Assembly: GCF_002293435.1 (NCBI RefSeq)
Contig: NZ_DBDF01000047.1
Coordinates: 239-17,254 of the forward strand
Direction of reading: 5' to 3'
From: Bacteroides sp. UBA939
GTDB lineage: Bacteria > Bacteroidota > Bacteroidia > Bacteroidales > Bacteroidaceae
Length of the DNA: 17,016 nt
The notes under the pieces were generated by a model. It had not been told where the DNA came from. It did not search any database and saw only the letters and a list, made by a program, of their open reading frames with translations. Positions 1 through 8,994 of the stretch are shown piece by piece (the stretch's first letter is position 1; each line of letters opens with the position of its first letter). Made by a program: the position numbers and the translations under genes.

Positions 1-139
1 TCAAAACAAGCTGAATAAAAAACTTTTTGAGGAAAATTTAAACAGGCTCTTATATTCTACAGAACTTTTCTTTCTTGGAAATGGTTATATACAGGGGAGA
101 GTTTTCTTTTTAAGTAAATCATCTTGTTTACATAAGTTG

Positions 140-178
140 TGCAATTCGATGCAAACGATTGCATTATTGCTATTGCAT
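140..178. promoter_or_regulatory. Putative operator: phased TGCA motifs with an imperfect palindrome
   Basis: TGCA occurs at 140-143, 150-153 and 160-163, exactly 10 bp apart, and again at 174-177. The bases at 149-164 read ATGCAAACGATTGCAT: 6-bp inverted arms around a 4-base centre containing CG, a shape reminiscent of LacI-family operators. The element lies roughly 70-95 bp upstream of the inferred transcript start, a position that suits an activator better than a repressor. Related galactan loci are generally controlled by hybrid two-component regulators, so the bound protein is uncertain. Only the sequence symmetry and phasing are seen; binding is inferred. Confidence 0.4.
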
Positions 179-218
179 ATTTCTTATATTTCTTATCACT
201 AAATATTTTAATAAAACA

Positions 219-226
219 TATTTTTG
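219..226 (+). promoter_or_regulatory. Putative Bacteroides -7 promoter element of the SusC-like gene
   Basis: TATTTTTG matches the Bacteroidota -7 consensus TAnnTTTG. A transcript start would fall near 233. A second, weaker candidate is TACTTTAA at 244-251, which has TTTG (223-226) 17 bp upstream. I cannot choose between them from sequence alone. Confidence 0.4.
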
Positions 227-327
227 TTGCGTCGTGTTATAGATACTTTAAAAACAAGAAACATCGGAGGATAATTCTTAAATAATATATAGGTAATTAA
301 TATTGTTAACTTTAATTTTTTAAATGC

Positions 328-3300
328 ATGAAGCAAGTTAATCTTAGAATCTGTCGAATGATTCTTCCCCTATTGATGGGGCTATTCTTGTCTGTTGGCG
401 TTTATGCACAAAACATTACCGTGAAGGGGTATGTAAAAGATGCCTCCGGACTGGAAGTGATAGGCGCAAATGTCGTAGAAAAAGGAAATACCTCCAACGG
501 TACCATCACTGACCTTGATGGAAACTTCACGTTGAGTGTTCCGCAGGGAGCCACAATATCAGTTTCATTTATCGGTTATACAACGGCTGAGGTTGCAGCA
601 GCCCCTACTGTTATGGTGACATTGCAGGATGACTCTGAACTATTGAATGAAGTTGTAGTTGTGGGTTATGGCCGCACAAAGAAAGATGACCTAACAGGTT
701 CGGTAACAGCGATTAAACCCGATGAACTCAGCAAAGGTATCACCAACAATGCACAGGATATGTTGGTAGGTAAAGTAGCCGGCGTTGATGTTATTACCGC
801 AGGTGGTACTCCGGGTGCAGGCGCTCAGATTCGCGTGCGTGGTGGATCTTCTCTTAATGCTTCAAACGACCCGTTGCTCGTAATTGATGGTTTGACTATC
901 GATAACAATACTCCGACAGGTATGAGTAACCCTTTGGCTATGATTAACCCGAATGACATTGAAACCTTTACGGTTCTGAAGGATGCTTCCGCTACTGCCA
1001 TTTACGGTAGCCGCGCTTCCAACGGCGTTATCATTATCACTACCAAGAAAGGCGTGAGCGGTTCCGCTCCCAAGGTTTCTTATAATGGTGACATGACGGT
1101 TTCTATGGTTCAGAAAAAGTATGATGTGCTCAATGGAGATGAATTCCGTGCGCTTGCTGATAATATCTGGGGTGACCAGGCGACTACCATAGGCATGGGC
1201 AATGCCAATACCGACTGGCAGGATCAGATTTTCCGTACCTCCATCTCTCACAGCCACAATGTATCTTTATCCGGTGGTTTGAAGAACATACCTTACCGCT
1301 TGAGCGTGGGCTATAACTCTTCCGATGGTATTGTTAAAGAATCATGGATGCGTCGTGCCAACGTAGGTTTGAATCTTTCTCCCTCTTTCTTTGACAAACA
1401 TCTCAATCTGAAGGTTAACGCCAAGTATATGTACGAGAAGAACCGTTATGCCGATGCAGGCGGTGCAATCGGCGCTGCCCTTTCAATGGACCCTACGCAA
1501 CCCGTGTATTTTGCTGCCGATGACTCCCGTGCTCCTTTCTTTGGTGGCTATTTCCAGCATGTGCAGGCACCTAAAGATTTCAATGCCGAGTGGAAATATA
1601 CGAATAACCCCAATGCTACTCAGAACCCTCTGGCTTTGTTGGACTTAAAAAACACACAGGCTGCTGCCAGTGACTTTACAGGCAACTTTGATGTGGAATA
1701 TAAAGTACATGGCTTTGAAGATTTGATTCTGCATGCCAGCTATGGAGGCCAATACACCGAGAGCAAACAGGATGATGTAATCTCCAAGTATTCTTATTCT
1801 GACAACTATTTTGGTTGGGATGGCATAACGCAGACCTATAAATATAGCATCACTGCCAATGCTTACGCTCAGTATGTGAAAGAAATAGGCGCTCATAATT
1901 TGGATATCATGGTTGGTGCCGAAGAAAGTCACTTCCATCGCCAGGGTTACAATTATGGTCAAGGAACCGATCCTTACAGTGGCGCTCCTCATAATCCTGC
2001 ATTGAGAGATGAACAAGAATGGGCTACGCACAACTCCCTGGTTTCTTACTTCGGTCGTATGAACTATACGCTGCTCAACAGATATATGCTTACGGCTACG
2101 TTCCGTGCCGACGGTTCCTCCCGTTTCTCCGAAAACAACAGATGGGGTTACTTTCCTTCTGTGGCATTGGCTTGGAAAATCAATGAAGAAGGATTCATGA
2201 AAGACCTCACTTGGTGGAATGAATTCAAACTCCGTTTGGGTTGGGGTATGACAGGTCAGCAGGACATTAACAACGACTTCGGCTATGTAACTCATTATTT
2301 AGCGAGTGACTCTTACGCCCAGTATCCTTTTGGTGATACTTACTATTACACGATGCGTCCGGCGGCTTACAACCCCGACTTGAAGTGGGAGACTACCATT
2401 ACTTATAATGCCGGCCTTGATTTCGCATTCCTGAACAACCGTATCACGGCCAATATTGACGCTTACTACCGTGAAACCAAAGATTTGCTGAATACTGTCA
2501 CCATTCCGGTAGGTATGCAGTTTGGTTCTCAGTTGACTAAGAATATCGGTTCGTTGAAGAACTACGGTGTGGAATTCGCCATCAATGCAAAACCCATTGT
2601 AACCAAAAACTTTACTTGGGATGTGAGCTACAATATCGCTTGGAATCACAATGAGATTACCGACCTGGTGGATGGCGATGCCGGATATTATGCATGGTCC
2701 GGACCTTCAATCAGCCGTGGTATCGGTACTTTGATTCAGGCAAATACCGTAGGTGAAGCCACCAACTCATTCTTTGTGTATCAGCAAGTGTACGATGAGG
2801 CCGGCAAACCTATTGAAGGAATGTATGTGGATCGTGACGGTAACGGACGTATCGACAATGGCGACCGTTATTTCTACAAGAAACCCTCTGCTGATGTCAT
2901 TATGGGTCTTACCACTAAATTCCTCTACAAGAATTGGGATTTGAGTATGGCTTTCCGCGCTTCTATCGGCAATTATGTGTATTACGATTTCTTATCGAGC
3001 CGTGCTACAGTCAGCCAATCCGGCCTATACTCTAACAGCGCTCTGCGTAACACTACTCCCGAGGCTGTAGAACTGGGCTTCACAGGTATAGGAGTGGGCA
3101 ATAATAACTTCCTGAGCGATTATTTCGTACGTAATGCTTCCTATTTGAAGTGTTCGAACATTACGTTGGGCTATTCATTCCCTGCCTTGTTTAAGATTGC
3201 AGGCCATGAATCGTGTTCCGGCCGCGCATTCGTTACCACTCAAAATCCCTTTATCATCTCCAAGTATAAAGGTATCGACCCTGAAGTGGCAAGCGGTGTC

Positions 3301-3360
3301 GACTCTAATCCCTATCCGCGCCCATTCAGTGTACAAATTGGCTTGAGCCTGAATTTCTAA
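328..3360 (+). CDS. SusC-like TonB-dependent outer-membrane transporter
   Basis: This is the transporter of the locus. In this family the protein forms an outer-membrane beta-barrel that pairs with a SusD lid and imports oligosaccharides using TonB energy. The 1010-residue product has a signal peptide with likely cleavage after VYA (about residue 27). A carboxypeptidase-regulatory-like beta-sandwich follows (about 30-100), then a TonB box EVVVVGYG (108-115), a plug domain with GxGAxIRVRG-type sequence (about 120-235) and a long barrel ending in an aromatic residue (NF). Length and domain order are normal for SusC. The start is the only ATG giving a complete signal peptide. The SusD gene follows within 10 bp, so the two are surely co-transcribed. 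Substrate specificity is not readable from this protein; galactan is inferred from the GH53 enzyme downstream. Confidence 0.95.
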   Translation: MKQVNLRICRMILPLLMGLFLSVGVYAQNITVKGYVKDASGLEVIGANVVEKGNTSNGTITDLDGNFTLSVPQGATISVSFIGYTTAEVAAAPTVMVTLQDDSELLNEVVVVGYGRTKKDDLTGSVTAIKPDELSKGITNNAQDMLVGKVAGVDVITAGGTPGAGAQIRVRGGSSLNASNDPLLVIDGLTIDNNTPTGMSNPLAMINPNDIETFTVLKDASATAIYGSRASNGVIIITTKKGVSGSAPKVSYNGDMTVSMVQKKYDVLNGDEFRALADNIWGDQATTIGMGNANTDWQDQIFRTSISHSHNVSLSGGLKNIPYRLSVGYNSSDGIVKESWMRRANVGLNLSPSFFDKHLNLKVNAKYMYEKNRYADAGGAIGAALSMDPTQPVYFAADDSRAPFFGGYFQHVQAPKDFNAEWKYTNNPNATQNPLALLDLKNTQAAASDFTGNFDVEYKVHGFEDLILHASYGGQYTESKQDDVISKYSYSDNYFGWDGITQTYKYSITANAYAQYVKEIGAHNLDIMVGAEESHFHRQGYNYGQGTDPYSGAPHNPALRDEQEWATHNSLVSYFGRMNYTLLNRYMLTATFRADGSSRFSENNRWGYFPSVALAWKINEEGFMKDLTWWNEFKLRLGWGMTGQQDINNDFGYVTHYLASDSYAQYPFGDTYYYTMRPAAYNPDLKWETTITYNAGLDFAFLNNRITANIDAYYRETKDLLNTVTIPVGMQFGSQLTKNIGSLKNYGVEFAINAKPIVTKNFTWDVSYNIAWNHNEITDLVDGDAGYYAWSGPSISRGIGTLIQANTVGEATNSFFVYQQVYDEAGKPIEGMYVDRDGNGRIDNGDRYFYKKPSADVIMGLTTKFLYKNWDLSMAFRASIGNYVYYDFLSSRATVSQSGLYSNSALRNTTPEAVELGFTGIGVGNNNFLSDYFVRNASYLKCSNITLGYSFPALFKIAGHESCSGRAFVTTQNPFIISKYKGIDPEVASGVDSNPYPRPFSVQIGLSLNF

Positions 3361-3368
3361 ACTATTAA

Positions 3369-5057
3369 ATGTATATAATGATGAAACATATATTAATAAA
3401 AACAGCCCTTGCCGCTTTTCTTATGGGTGGAGTGGCAACGTCGTGTGTTAACGACTTGAATATTTCGTCTATCGACCCGCAATCCAGTTCAACGTATGAA
3501 GATATGCAACTGCTGGCTAAAGTTTATGGAACACTGGGTCTGACCGGGCAAAGAGGCCCTGACGGCAGTGGAGATATCAGTAGCAACGAAGGTGAAAGCG
3601 GATTCTACCGTACCACGTTTAACCTGCAGGAACTTTGTACCGACGAGTGTCTTTGGGCTTGGCAGACTGACCCTGATATTCCTCAGATTACCAATATTGA
3701 CTGGACGTCTTCATCTGAGCGCGTGCAGTGGGCATTCCAGCGTTTAGCTTTCGACGTGACACTTTGTAACTTCTATCTTACCAATACGGAGGATAAAGCC
3801 GAAGCTCCTGACTATAAACTCTATCGTGCGGAGGTTCGTTTCCTGCGTGCCCTTCATCTGTGGTACTTCCTCGATCTTTGGGGAAAGGCTCCTTTCAAAA
3901 CCACTTACGATATCTATGAGTTGCCGGTAGAGAAAGCAGGCAAAGAACTTTATGACTGGATTGATCAGGAACTGACTGCTATAGAACCGGAGCTTGCCGA
4001 AGTAGGTGCATTCAATAATTCCGCCAACTTTGGTCGTGCCGACAAGGGTGTTGCTTATATGCTCCACGCCCGTTTGGCCCTGAACTCCGAAGTATATACC
4101 AAAGGTGCAGTAAAAGACTATCAGAAAGCTATTGACTATTGTAACCTGCTTGATGGAAAATACGAACTTTCCACGGCTGCAAAGAATGGATATACAGGTT
4201 ACGAACAAGTGTTTATGGCCGACAATGACCAGAACCTGCAAGCCATGAAGGAGATTATTTTCCCTATCCGTCAGGATGGTCTTAAAACAAAATGTTATAG
4301 TGGCGCCAATTATCTGGTAAGTTCTACCCGTATCACCGGAATGCCTTATATGGGCACTAACAATGGTTGGAGTTGTAACTTCGCCCGTGCGGCTTTGGTC
4401 AAGAAGTTCTTCCCTACTATCGAAGATTGCCCGATTTCTACCGTAGCCGCTCCCAGTACAACTTCTGAGGCTGAAGTTATCGCACTCGACGAAGCGGCAG
4501 GTACTACTACCAAAGATGTACAGCAGAAAGCCAATGACCAGCGTGCACTGTTCTATTCTGGTTACGGTGGTGTACTTCGTAAGCTGCAGAGCGATCAGAT
4601 TGCAGGCTTTGGTTCCGGTCTTTCTATTGTGAAATGGAGCAATATCCGCACAGATGGTGCACAGACCTCAGATATCGAATTCCCCGATGTGGACATTCCA
4701 TTGTTCCGCTATGCTGAAATGTATCTGACCCGTGCGGAAGCTAAATACCGTCTGAGTGGCGACCCGCAACAGGCTCGTGCCGATATCGAAGTTTTGCGTA
4801 GCCGCGCAGGCGCTTCTACTCCTGCCACCATCACCGAACAATATATTATTGACGAATGGTGCCGTGAGTTCTACATGGAAGGTCGTCGTCGTAGCGACTT
4901 GGTTCGTTTCGGCCTTTTCACAGGCGACAAGTACCTCTGGGACTTCAAGGGTGGTGTAGCCGCAGGCAGGAGCGTGGAAGATTTCTTCAACGTGTATCCC
5001 ATTCCGGCCGATGACATCAATGGCAATAAGAACCTGAGTCAGAACCCGCGTTATTAA
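3369..5057 (+). CDS. SusD/RagB-family surface glycan-binding lipoprotein
   Basis: Partner of the SusC-like transporter. SusD proteins cap the barrel from outside and capture glycan. The 562-residue product has a lipoprotein signal peptide ending VATSC (lipidated Cys at residue 26). Characteristic RagB/SusD segments follow: RAEVRFLRALHLWYFLDLWG (153-172), a TPR-type stretch with RYAEMYLTRAEAKYRLSGD, a late REFYMEGRRRSDLVRFG, and the family's typical C-terminal YPIPADDINGNKNLSQNPRY. Length is usual for the family. The start is ambiguous: ATG codons at 3369, 3378 and 3381 are in frame, and the latter two give a more standard signal peptide (MMKHILIK or MKHILIK). Only 8 bases separate it from the upstream stop. 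The Cys is followed by VND, a weak version of the acidic surface-export signal seen in the next two lipoproteins. Confidence 0.95.
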   Translation: MYIMMKHILIKTALAAFLMGGVATSCVNDLNISSIDPQSSSTYEDMQLLAKVYGTLGLTGQRGPDGSGDISSNEGESGFYRTTFNLQELCTDECLWAWQTDPDIPQITNIDWTSSSERVQWAFQRLAFDVTLCNFYLTNTEDKAEAPDYKLYRAEVRFLRALHLWYFLDLWGKAPFKTTYDIYELPVEKAGKELYDWIDQELTAIEPELAEVGAFNNSANFGRADKGVAYMLHARLALNSEVYTKGAVKDYQKAIDYCNLLDGKYELSTAAKNGYTGYEQVFMADNDQNLQAMKEIIFPIRQDGLKTKCYSGANYLVSSTRITGMPYMGTNNGWSCNFARAALVKKFFPTIEDCPISTVAAPSTTSEAEVIALDEAAGTTTKDVQQKANDQRALFYSGYGGVLRKLQSDQIAGFGSGLSIVKWSNIRTDGAQTSDIEFPDVDIPLFRYAEMYLTRAEAKYRLSGDPQQARADIEVLRSRAGASTPATITEQYIIDEWCREFYMEGRRRSDLVRFGLFTGDKYLWDFKGGVAAGRSVEDFFNVYPIPADDINGNKNLSQNPRY

Positions 5058-5096
5058 TAGAATAATTATCGAATCTACTAAAATAGAAACAATAAT

Positions 5097-6275
5097 ATGA
5101 AAAAGATATTGTTAGGAATGTTGCTTCCCGTTTTTACTTTGGTGCTGGTCACCTCGTGCGAGAAAGATATGGATAGCAATCCCACATTCCACGAAAATAC
5201 TTCAGGATTTGTATTGAATATGCCTGCCAACGCAGCCAATAATGTATTGGACTTGCTGGCTACTAACGAACTCACATTTACTACCAGTCAACCCGATTAT
5301 GGTGGTATACCCTTGAGCACCAACTATGATTTGGAAGTATCCTTTGAAGATTTCAGCGCAGAAACACCTGTGTACAAACTTGTGACAAGCTCTACCTCTA
5401 CTGCCATAAAAGTAGCGGGCAGCAGATTGAATGACGCTGTGGTTACCATGTTTCAGGAGGCAAATGAAGGCGTGACATATCCTTCCAATGAAGTGAAAGA
5501 CCTTTATGTGCGTCTGCATGCCAACGTTAATGGCATGGAACTGGGCAGTTGTTACTCTAATGTTATCAAGATTCAGGTGATAGCCACTTATCAGGCTCCG
5601 AGCATCACGTTGCCCGAAAAGCTCTATGTTGCAGGATCAAGTATTGGTGCACCTTGGGGAACCTGGAAGCCGCTTAATAAAGTCTTTGGTCTCGATGGCT
5701 ATTACTTCACGGTGGTGTATATCCCTGACGGCGGTGAATTTAAGTGGGGTACTTATCCCGAACAATGGTTAGGCTATGCCGATGTGGCGACATATACCGA
5801 TGAGGCCGGTGCCGGACTTTCCGACAGTGGCGGTAACATCAAAGTTGCAACCGGCGGTTGGTATGTACTCTGCTTCAGAGCCAAGATTAGTGGCGAGGCC
5901 ATAGAATATACATTGAACGTTTATCCCGCAGCCCTCTACATTATTGGCGCTGCTACCGAGGGTGCTTTGTGGATAGATTCGGAACCTAATTTTAAATTCA
6001 CGGCTCCTGCCGATGATACCGGTGTTTGGGAATCTCCTGCATTTGCCGGCGGTGGTGAAATGCGCGCTTATGTCAAAGTAGGTACATTCGATTGGTGGCG
6101 TACTGAGTTTACACTCTTCGAGGGTAATTTGTTCTGGCGTGATATTGATATTCCTAATAATTGGGCTGAAAGTAAGGGTGCTGAATATAGTATCACTCCT
6201 GCTGCAGGTCAGAAGTTGTACGTTACGATTGGTACTCCGGGTGTAGATGCCAATGATACGGGTGAGGTAAGATAA
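5097..6275 (+). CDS. SusE-like surface glycan-binding lipoprotein
   Basis: Likely a cell-surface glycan-binding protein that helps hold galactan near the SusC/SusD complex. The 392-residue product has a lipoprotein signal (LVTSC, Cys21) followed by EKDMD, an acidic stretch matching the Bacteroides surface-export rule. Residues about 25-165 look like the SusE N-terminal Ig-like domain. Two starch-binding-module-like beta domains follow, each opening with an LYVAG or LYIIG strand: about 173-275 (aromatic motifs PWGTW, EFKWGTY, WLGY) and about 279-392 (ALWIDSEP, FDWWRTEF). The many surface Trp and Tyr residues suit sugar stacking. It lies 39 bp after the SusD-like gene with no terminator visible. 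The SusE assignment rests on gene order and domain layout; the actual ligand is inferred. Confidence 0.85.
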   Translation: MKKILLGMLLPVFTLVLVTSCEKDMDSNPTFHENTSGFVLNMPANAANNVLDLLATNELTFTTSQPDYGGIPLSTNYDLEVSFEDFSAETPVYKLVTSSTSTAIKVAGSRLNDAVVTMFQEANEGVTYPSNEVKDLYVRLHANVNGMELGSCYSNVIKIQVIATYQAPSITLPEKLYVAGSSIGAPWGTWKPLNKVFGLDGYYFTVVYIPDGGEFKWGTYPEQWLGYADVATYTDEAGAGLSDSGGNIKVATGGWYVLCFRAKISGEAIEYTLNVYPAALYIIGAATEGALWIDSEPNFKFTAPADDTGVWESPAFAGGGEMRAYVKVGTFDWWRTEFTLFEGNLFWRDIDIPNNWAESKGAEYSITPAAGQKLYVTIGTPGVDANDTGEVR

Positions 6276-6310
6276 CCTGAATGATAATCTTATTTAAAAA
6301 GAAAAACATT

Positions 6311-7735
6311 ATGAAGAAAAATCAGATACTCGCAGGTATATTCCTTGCCGGAATTACCTTAAGTGCTTGCACGGAAGACTATACGGATTGGGCTAACCCC
6401 CAATCCAATGCTCCCGAAGAAGCTGCCGCCAAATATCAAATCAATTTTGCCGCGGGCGCCGATGCGGTCATAGACATGGATGAATTTTACAGCACTGTTG
6501 CAGCAGAAGTCCAAAAGACGGATTCTGTGGCATTGGTTACTCTCTCTTCATCAAGTTCCGAAGTGGCTTCGTTCAAAGTAAACAGTATAAATATCAATGG
6601 AGCGGCTATCAACGCAGCATTGACGCAGGGCGTCATAAAGGTGAATACCCTTGAACTTGATTCTGTAGTCCGCGAAGTATTCTTCAGCCGTGCCCATGTA
6701 GAACGTGTGCTCGAGGTGAATATGAATGTTGCCGCTAAACTGAAAAGCGGTGAAGCAGTAAACGTATCGGGCGCTTCCGAAGCCAAGCTTACTCCGATTA
6801 CTACTCCGGAACTTAATCCTGATGGATATATGCTGTTGGGCGACTTTGTAGAAAACGGTGCCGGATGGGATGCTGCAAATCCTGTTGTCATGAATCCGGT
6901 TGAAGGTAAAGAAGGTGTTTACCAGGTTACCATAGAAACAAAGAATGAGGGTGACAACTGGTTCAAGCTTTACGAAGCTTACGACCCGGCTGCCGGTTGG
7001 GACGGTCCTACCGGTGCTAATGCCGGACAGATAGGCTGTCGTGTGAACGGTGATAACAAGACCGAGAACTTCGCTGTTTGGACAGGTGATATATATGGGG
7101 TCGAAACTCCTGTTATTACCGGGAAAGGACACTTTGTCGTTACATTTGATGCAGTCAACTATACTTATTCGGTTACTCCTGCTACTGCTTATCTCTACAT
7201 GGCCGGTGATGTAAACGGATGGGCACAGATTGATGTGCTGGCAAGTCCGGAGTTCAATAACATCTACGTGGGTTATATGTATCTCAACCAGAATGGTTTC
7301 AAATTCAGTTCGGAGCCAAACTGGGACGGTACCAACTATGGTGAAGGTTTCAGTACCGCCGCCGATGCTGCCAATATCATGATGACTGAGGAGGCGGGTT
7401 TCTATCAGGTAAATGTTAACCTGAATGAGAAGACCTATACCTTGGCTCCCATTGCGATAGGTATCATCGGTTCTGCCACTACCGGTGGTTGGGATTCAGA
7501 TACGGATATGACCTATAGTATGGAGAATCATTGCTGGACCGTTACTACCGGGTTGGCTGATGGTGAGCTTAAGTTCCGTGCCAATGATGATTGGGCTATT
7601 AGCTGGGGCGGTACTCCCGAAAGTCTGACCACCAATAATGGCGCTAACCTCCAAGTTGCTGCCGGCAATTATACCATTAATTTTTATCCTCTTTGTGAGG
7701 GTAAATCCTATTGTACGATTGAGGCAGCTGATTGA
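6311..7735 (+). CDS. SusF-like surface glycan-binding lipoprotein
   Basis: Second putative surface glycan-binding lipoprotein. I chose the ATG at 6311, giving 474 residues starting MKKNQILAG. An in-frame ATG at 6281 adds ten residues that spoil the signal peptide. The signal ends LSAC (Cys20) and is followed by TEDYTDWANPQSNAPEE, typical of SusF/DUF5115-type proteins and acidic enough for surface export. After an N-terminal domain (about 20-165) come three repeated beta domains with similar openings: GYMLLGDFVENGAGW (172 on), AYLYMAGDVNGW (293 on) and AIGIIGSATTGGW (382 on). Each resembles the SusE/SusF binding modules. Having both SusE- and SusF-like proteins is one more binding protein than I recall for the B. 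thetaiotaomicron galactan locus. Ligand binding is inferred from family and context. Confidence 0.85.
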   Translation: MKKNQILAGIFLAGITLSACTEDYTDWANPQSNAPEEAAAKYQINFAAGADAVIDMDEFYSTVAAEVQKTDSVALVTLSSSSSEVASFKVNSININGAAINAALTQGVIKVNTLELDSVVREVFFSRAHVERVLEVNMNVAAKLKSGEAVNVSGASEAKLTPITTPELNPDGYMLLGDFVENGAGWDAANPVVMNPVEGKEGVYQVTIETKNEGDNWFKLYEAYDPAAGWDGPTGANAGQIGCRVNGDNKTENFAVWTGDIYGVETPVITGKGHFVVTFDAVNYTYSVTPATAYLYMAGDVNGWAQIDVLASPEFNNIYVGYMYLNQNGFKFSSEPNWDGTNYGEGFSTAADAANIMMTEEAGFYQVNVNLNEKTYTLAPIAIGIIGSATTGGWDSDTDMTYSMENHCWTVTTGLADGELKFRANDDWAISWGGTPESLTTNNGANLQVAAGNYTINFYPLCEGKSYCTIEAAD

Positions 7736-7749
7736 TTGGGGTTAACTTA

Positions 7750-7790
7750 TAGCCTGCAGTATGAATAATACAGGCTAAGTTTAAACTGTT
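7750..7790 (+). repeat. Short hairpin repeat, left copy flanking the GH53 gene
   Basis: TAGCCTG (7750-7756) is exactly complementary to CAGGCTA (7771-7777) around a 14-base loop containing TATGAATAATA. The 3' flank CAGGCTAAG...AAACTGTT recurs at 9017-9033 after the GH53 gene. There is no T-run, so this is not a classic terminator. Confidence 0.65.
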
Positions 7791-7801
7791 AGGCATTTGA
7801 T

Positions 7802-7854
7802 AAGAGTCCTCTTTCTCGCATTGCAAAAAACGGGAAAGGGGGCTTTTGCCTTTT
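7802..7854 (+). terminator. Rho-independent-like hairpin between the SusF-like and GH53 genes
   Basis: Bases 7802-7818 can pair with 7831-7847 as an uninterrupted 17-bp RNA stem in which four pairs are GU wobbles, with a 12-base A-rich loop (7819-7830). The stem ends CTTTT and is followed by a second T-run, GCCTTTT (7848-7854). The wobbles all fall so that the plus-strand RNA pairs, which supports function in that direction. I see no good promoter between this hairpin and the GH53 start at 7882. A likely role is partial termination that lowers GH53 expression relative to the binding proteins. Confidence 0.65.
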
Positions 7855-7881
7855 CACTGAAACTATATAACTAATATCATT

Positions 7882-8994
7882 ATGAAGAATTTTAGATTAA
7901 TACCCGTTATCTTATTATTGTTTGCTCTATGTGTTGAAACCCATGCTCAACAACGCCTTTTGGGTGGTGATATATCTTTGTTACCAAGTTACGAAGAAGC
8001 CGGGACTGTATATCGTGATGAAACCGGGAATGCAGTAAAGCCTCTTGACTATTTTAAGGAACAGGGTTGGAATGCCATTCGTGTTCGCCTCTTTGTTGAC
8101 CCTTCCAAGGCTTCTGCCGAGCACAAGGGCGAAGGTGTGTGCCAAGACTTGGATTATGTGACCAAATTCGGGCAACAGATAAAAAAAGCAGGTTATCAAT
8201 TCATGCTTGATTATCATTACTCCGATACATGGGCTGATCCCGGCAAGCAATTCGTGCCCGACAGATGGAAGAATGCCGATGTGGCTTCGTTACCGGATAG
8301 TGTATATCAATACACCAGGAATAGCCTTGAATTTCTGGTGAAAGCAGGGGCATGCCCCGACCTTATACAAGTGGGGAATGAGATAACCAACGGGATGTTA
8401 TGGCCGTTTGCCAAGGTAGACCCGCTTGGAACGGATAATTGGGATTTCCTCGTAAAGCTTCTGGAGAGTGGTGCCAGGGCTTGTAGGGAAGTGTGTCCCA
8501 AGGCAAAGATAATTATCCATACAGAGAAAGCGGGAGAATGGGATAAAACCAAAGCTTACTACAATCATTTGCAGCAGCTTGATTACGATGTCATCGGACT
8601 TAGTTATTATCCCATGTGGCATAAGGCCGTAGGTGTACTTGCCGCTACGCTCGATTCTCTTGCTATGGATTTTCCGGATAAGGAGGTAATGATAGTGGAG
8701 GCTGCCGCCTACTATTCGCACGAGAATGACCAATGGGCAAAAGGTGCGGATCAATACTCTGAATTCTATCCCATCAGTGTTGAGGGACAACGTATCTTTA
8801 CTCATGAACTGGTGGCAGAGTTACGTCGCCATGCCAATGTGACGGGGTTGTTCTGGTGGTTCCCTGAAGAAAATGCCTGTGGTAATAAGGTTACTGACGG
8901 GTGGCTTAATCGTGGGCTTTTTGATAATCGTACAGGGAAGGCTCTTCCGGCAATGAAAGAGTTTAGTCTGTTTGTGCAGCCTGTTATTCGTTGA
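7882..8994 (+). CDS. GH53 endo-beta-1,4-galactanase (arabinogalactan endohydrolase)
   Basis: Cuts internal beta-1,4-galactosyl bonds in pectic galactan or type I arabinogalactan by a retaining mechanism. The 370-residue product is a single (beta/alpha)8 domain of normal GH53 length. It contains GGDIS (28-32), the family hallmark DYHYSDTWADP (110-120), the acid/base Glu in QVGNEITNG (Glu167) and the nucleophile Glu in VMIVEAAAYY (Glu273), plus LSYYPMWH (240-247) and GLFWWFPE near the end. The signal peptide appears to be signal-peptidase-I type with cleavage after ETHA (about residue 22). A Cys at 17 is preceded by Leu, so it is a poor lipobox. The enzyme may therefore not be lipid-anchored. 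It lies 146 bp after the SusF-like gene, behind a terminator-like hairpin, and is the only glycoside hydrolase in the window. Confidence 0.95.
   Translation: MKNFRLIPVILLLFALCVETHAQQRLLGGDISLLPSYEEAGTVYRDETGNAVKPLDYFKEQGWNAIRVRLFVDPSKASAEHKGEGVCQDLDYVTKFGQQIKKAGYQFMLDYHYSDTWADPGKQFVPDRWKNADVASLPDSVYQYTRNSLEFLVKAGACPDLIQVGNEITNGMLWPFAKVDPLGTDNWDFLVKLLESGARACREVCPKAKIIIHTEKAGEWDKTKAYYNHLQQLDYDVIGLSYYPMWHKAVGVLAATLDSLAMDFPDKEVMIVEAAAYYSHENDQWAKGADQYSEFYPISVEGQRIFTHELVAELRRHANVTGLFWWFPEENACGNKVTDGWLNRGLFDNRTGKALPAMKEFSLFVQPVIR

Larger units (their letters stand above)
1..327 (+). promoter_or_regulatory. Upstream control region and leader of the galactan utilization operon
   Basis: I see no gene in this AT-rich stretch on either strand. 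It holds the putative control region of the SusC-like gene: TGCA motifs at 140, 150 and 160, an imperfect palindrome at 149-164, and a TAnnTTTG-type -7 box at 219-226. The leader from the inferred transcript start (about 233) to the ATG at 328 would be about 95 nt. No TTTG box is visible 19-20 bp upstream of the -7 box, as could be expected for an activator-dependent promoter. The first 120 bases show nothing I can assign. A regulator gene, if linked, must lie to the left of the window. Confidence 0.6.

Noticed and set aside
1645..2649. Long minus-strand open frames opposite the SusC-like gene
   Set aside because: They are shadows of a strongly supported SusC-family gene and show no domain features or promoter.
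7750..7777. Classic terminator after the SusF-like gene
   Set aside because: The hairpin lacks a following T-run; the GU-containing hairpin at 7802-7847 is the better terminator candidate.
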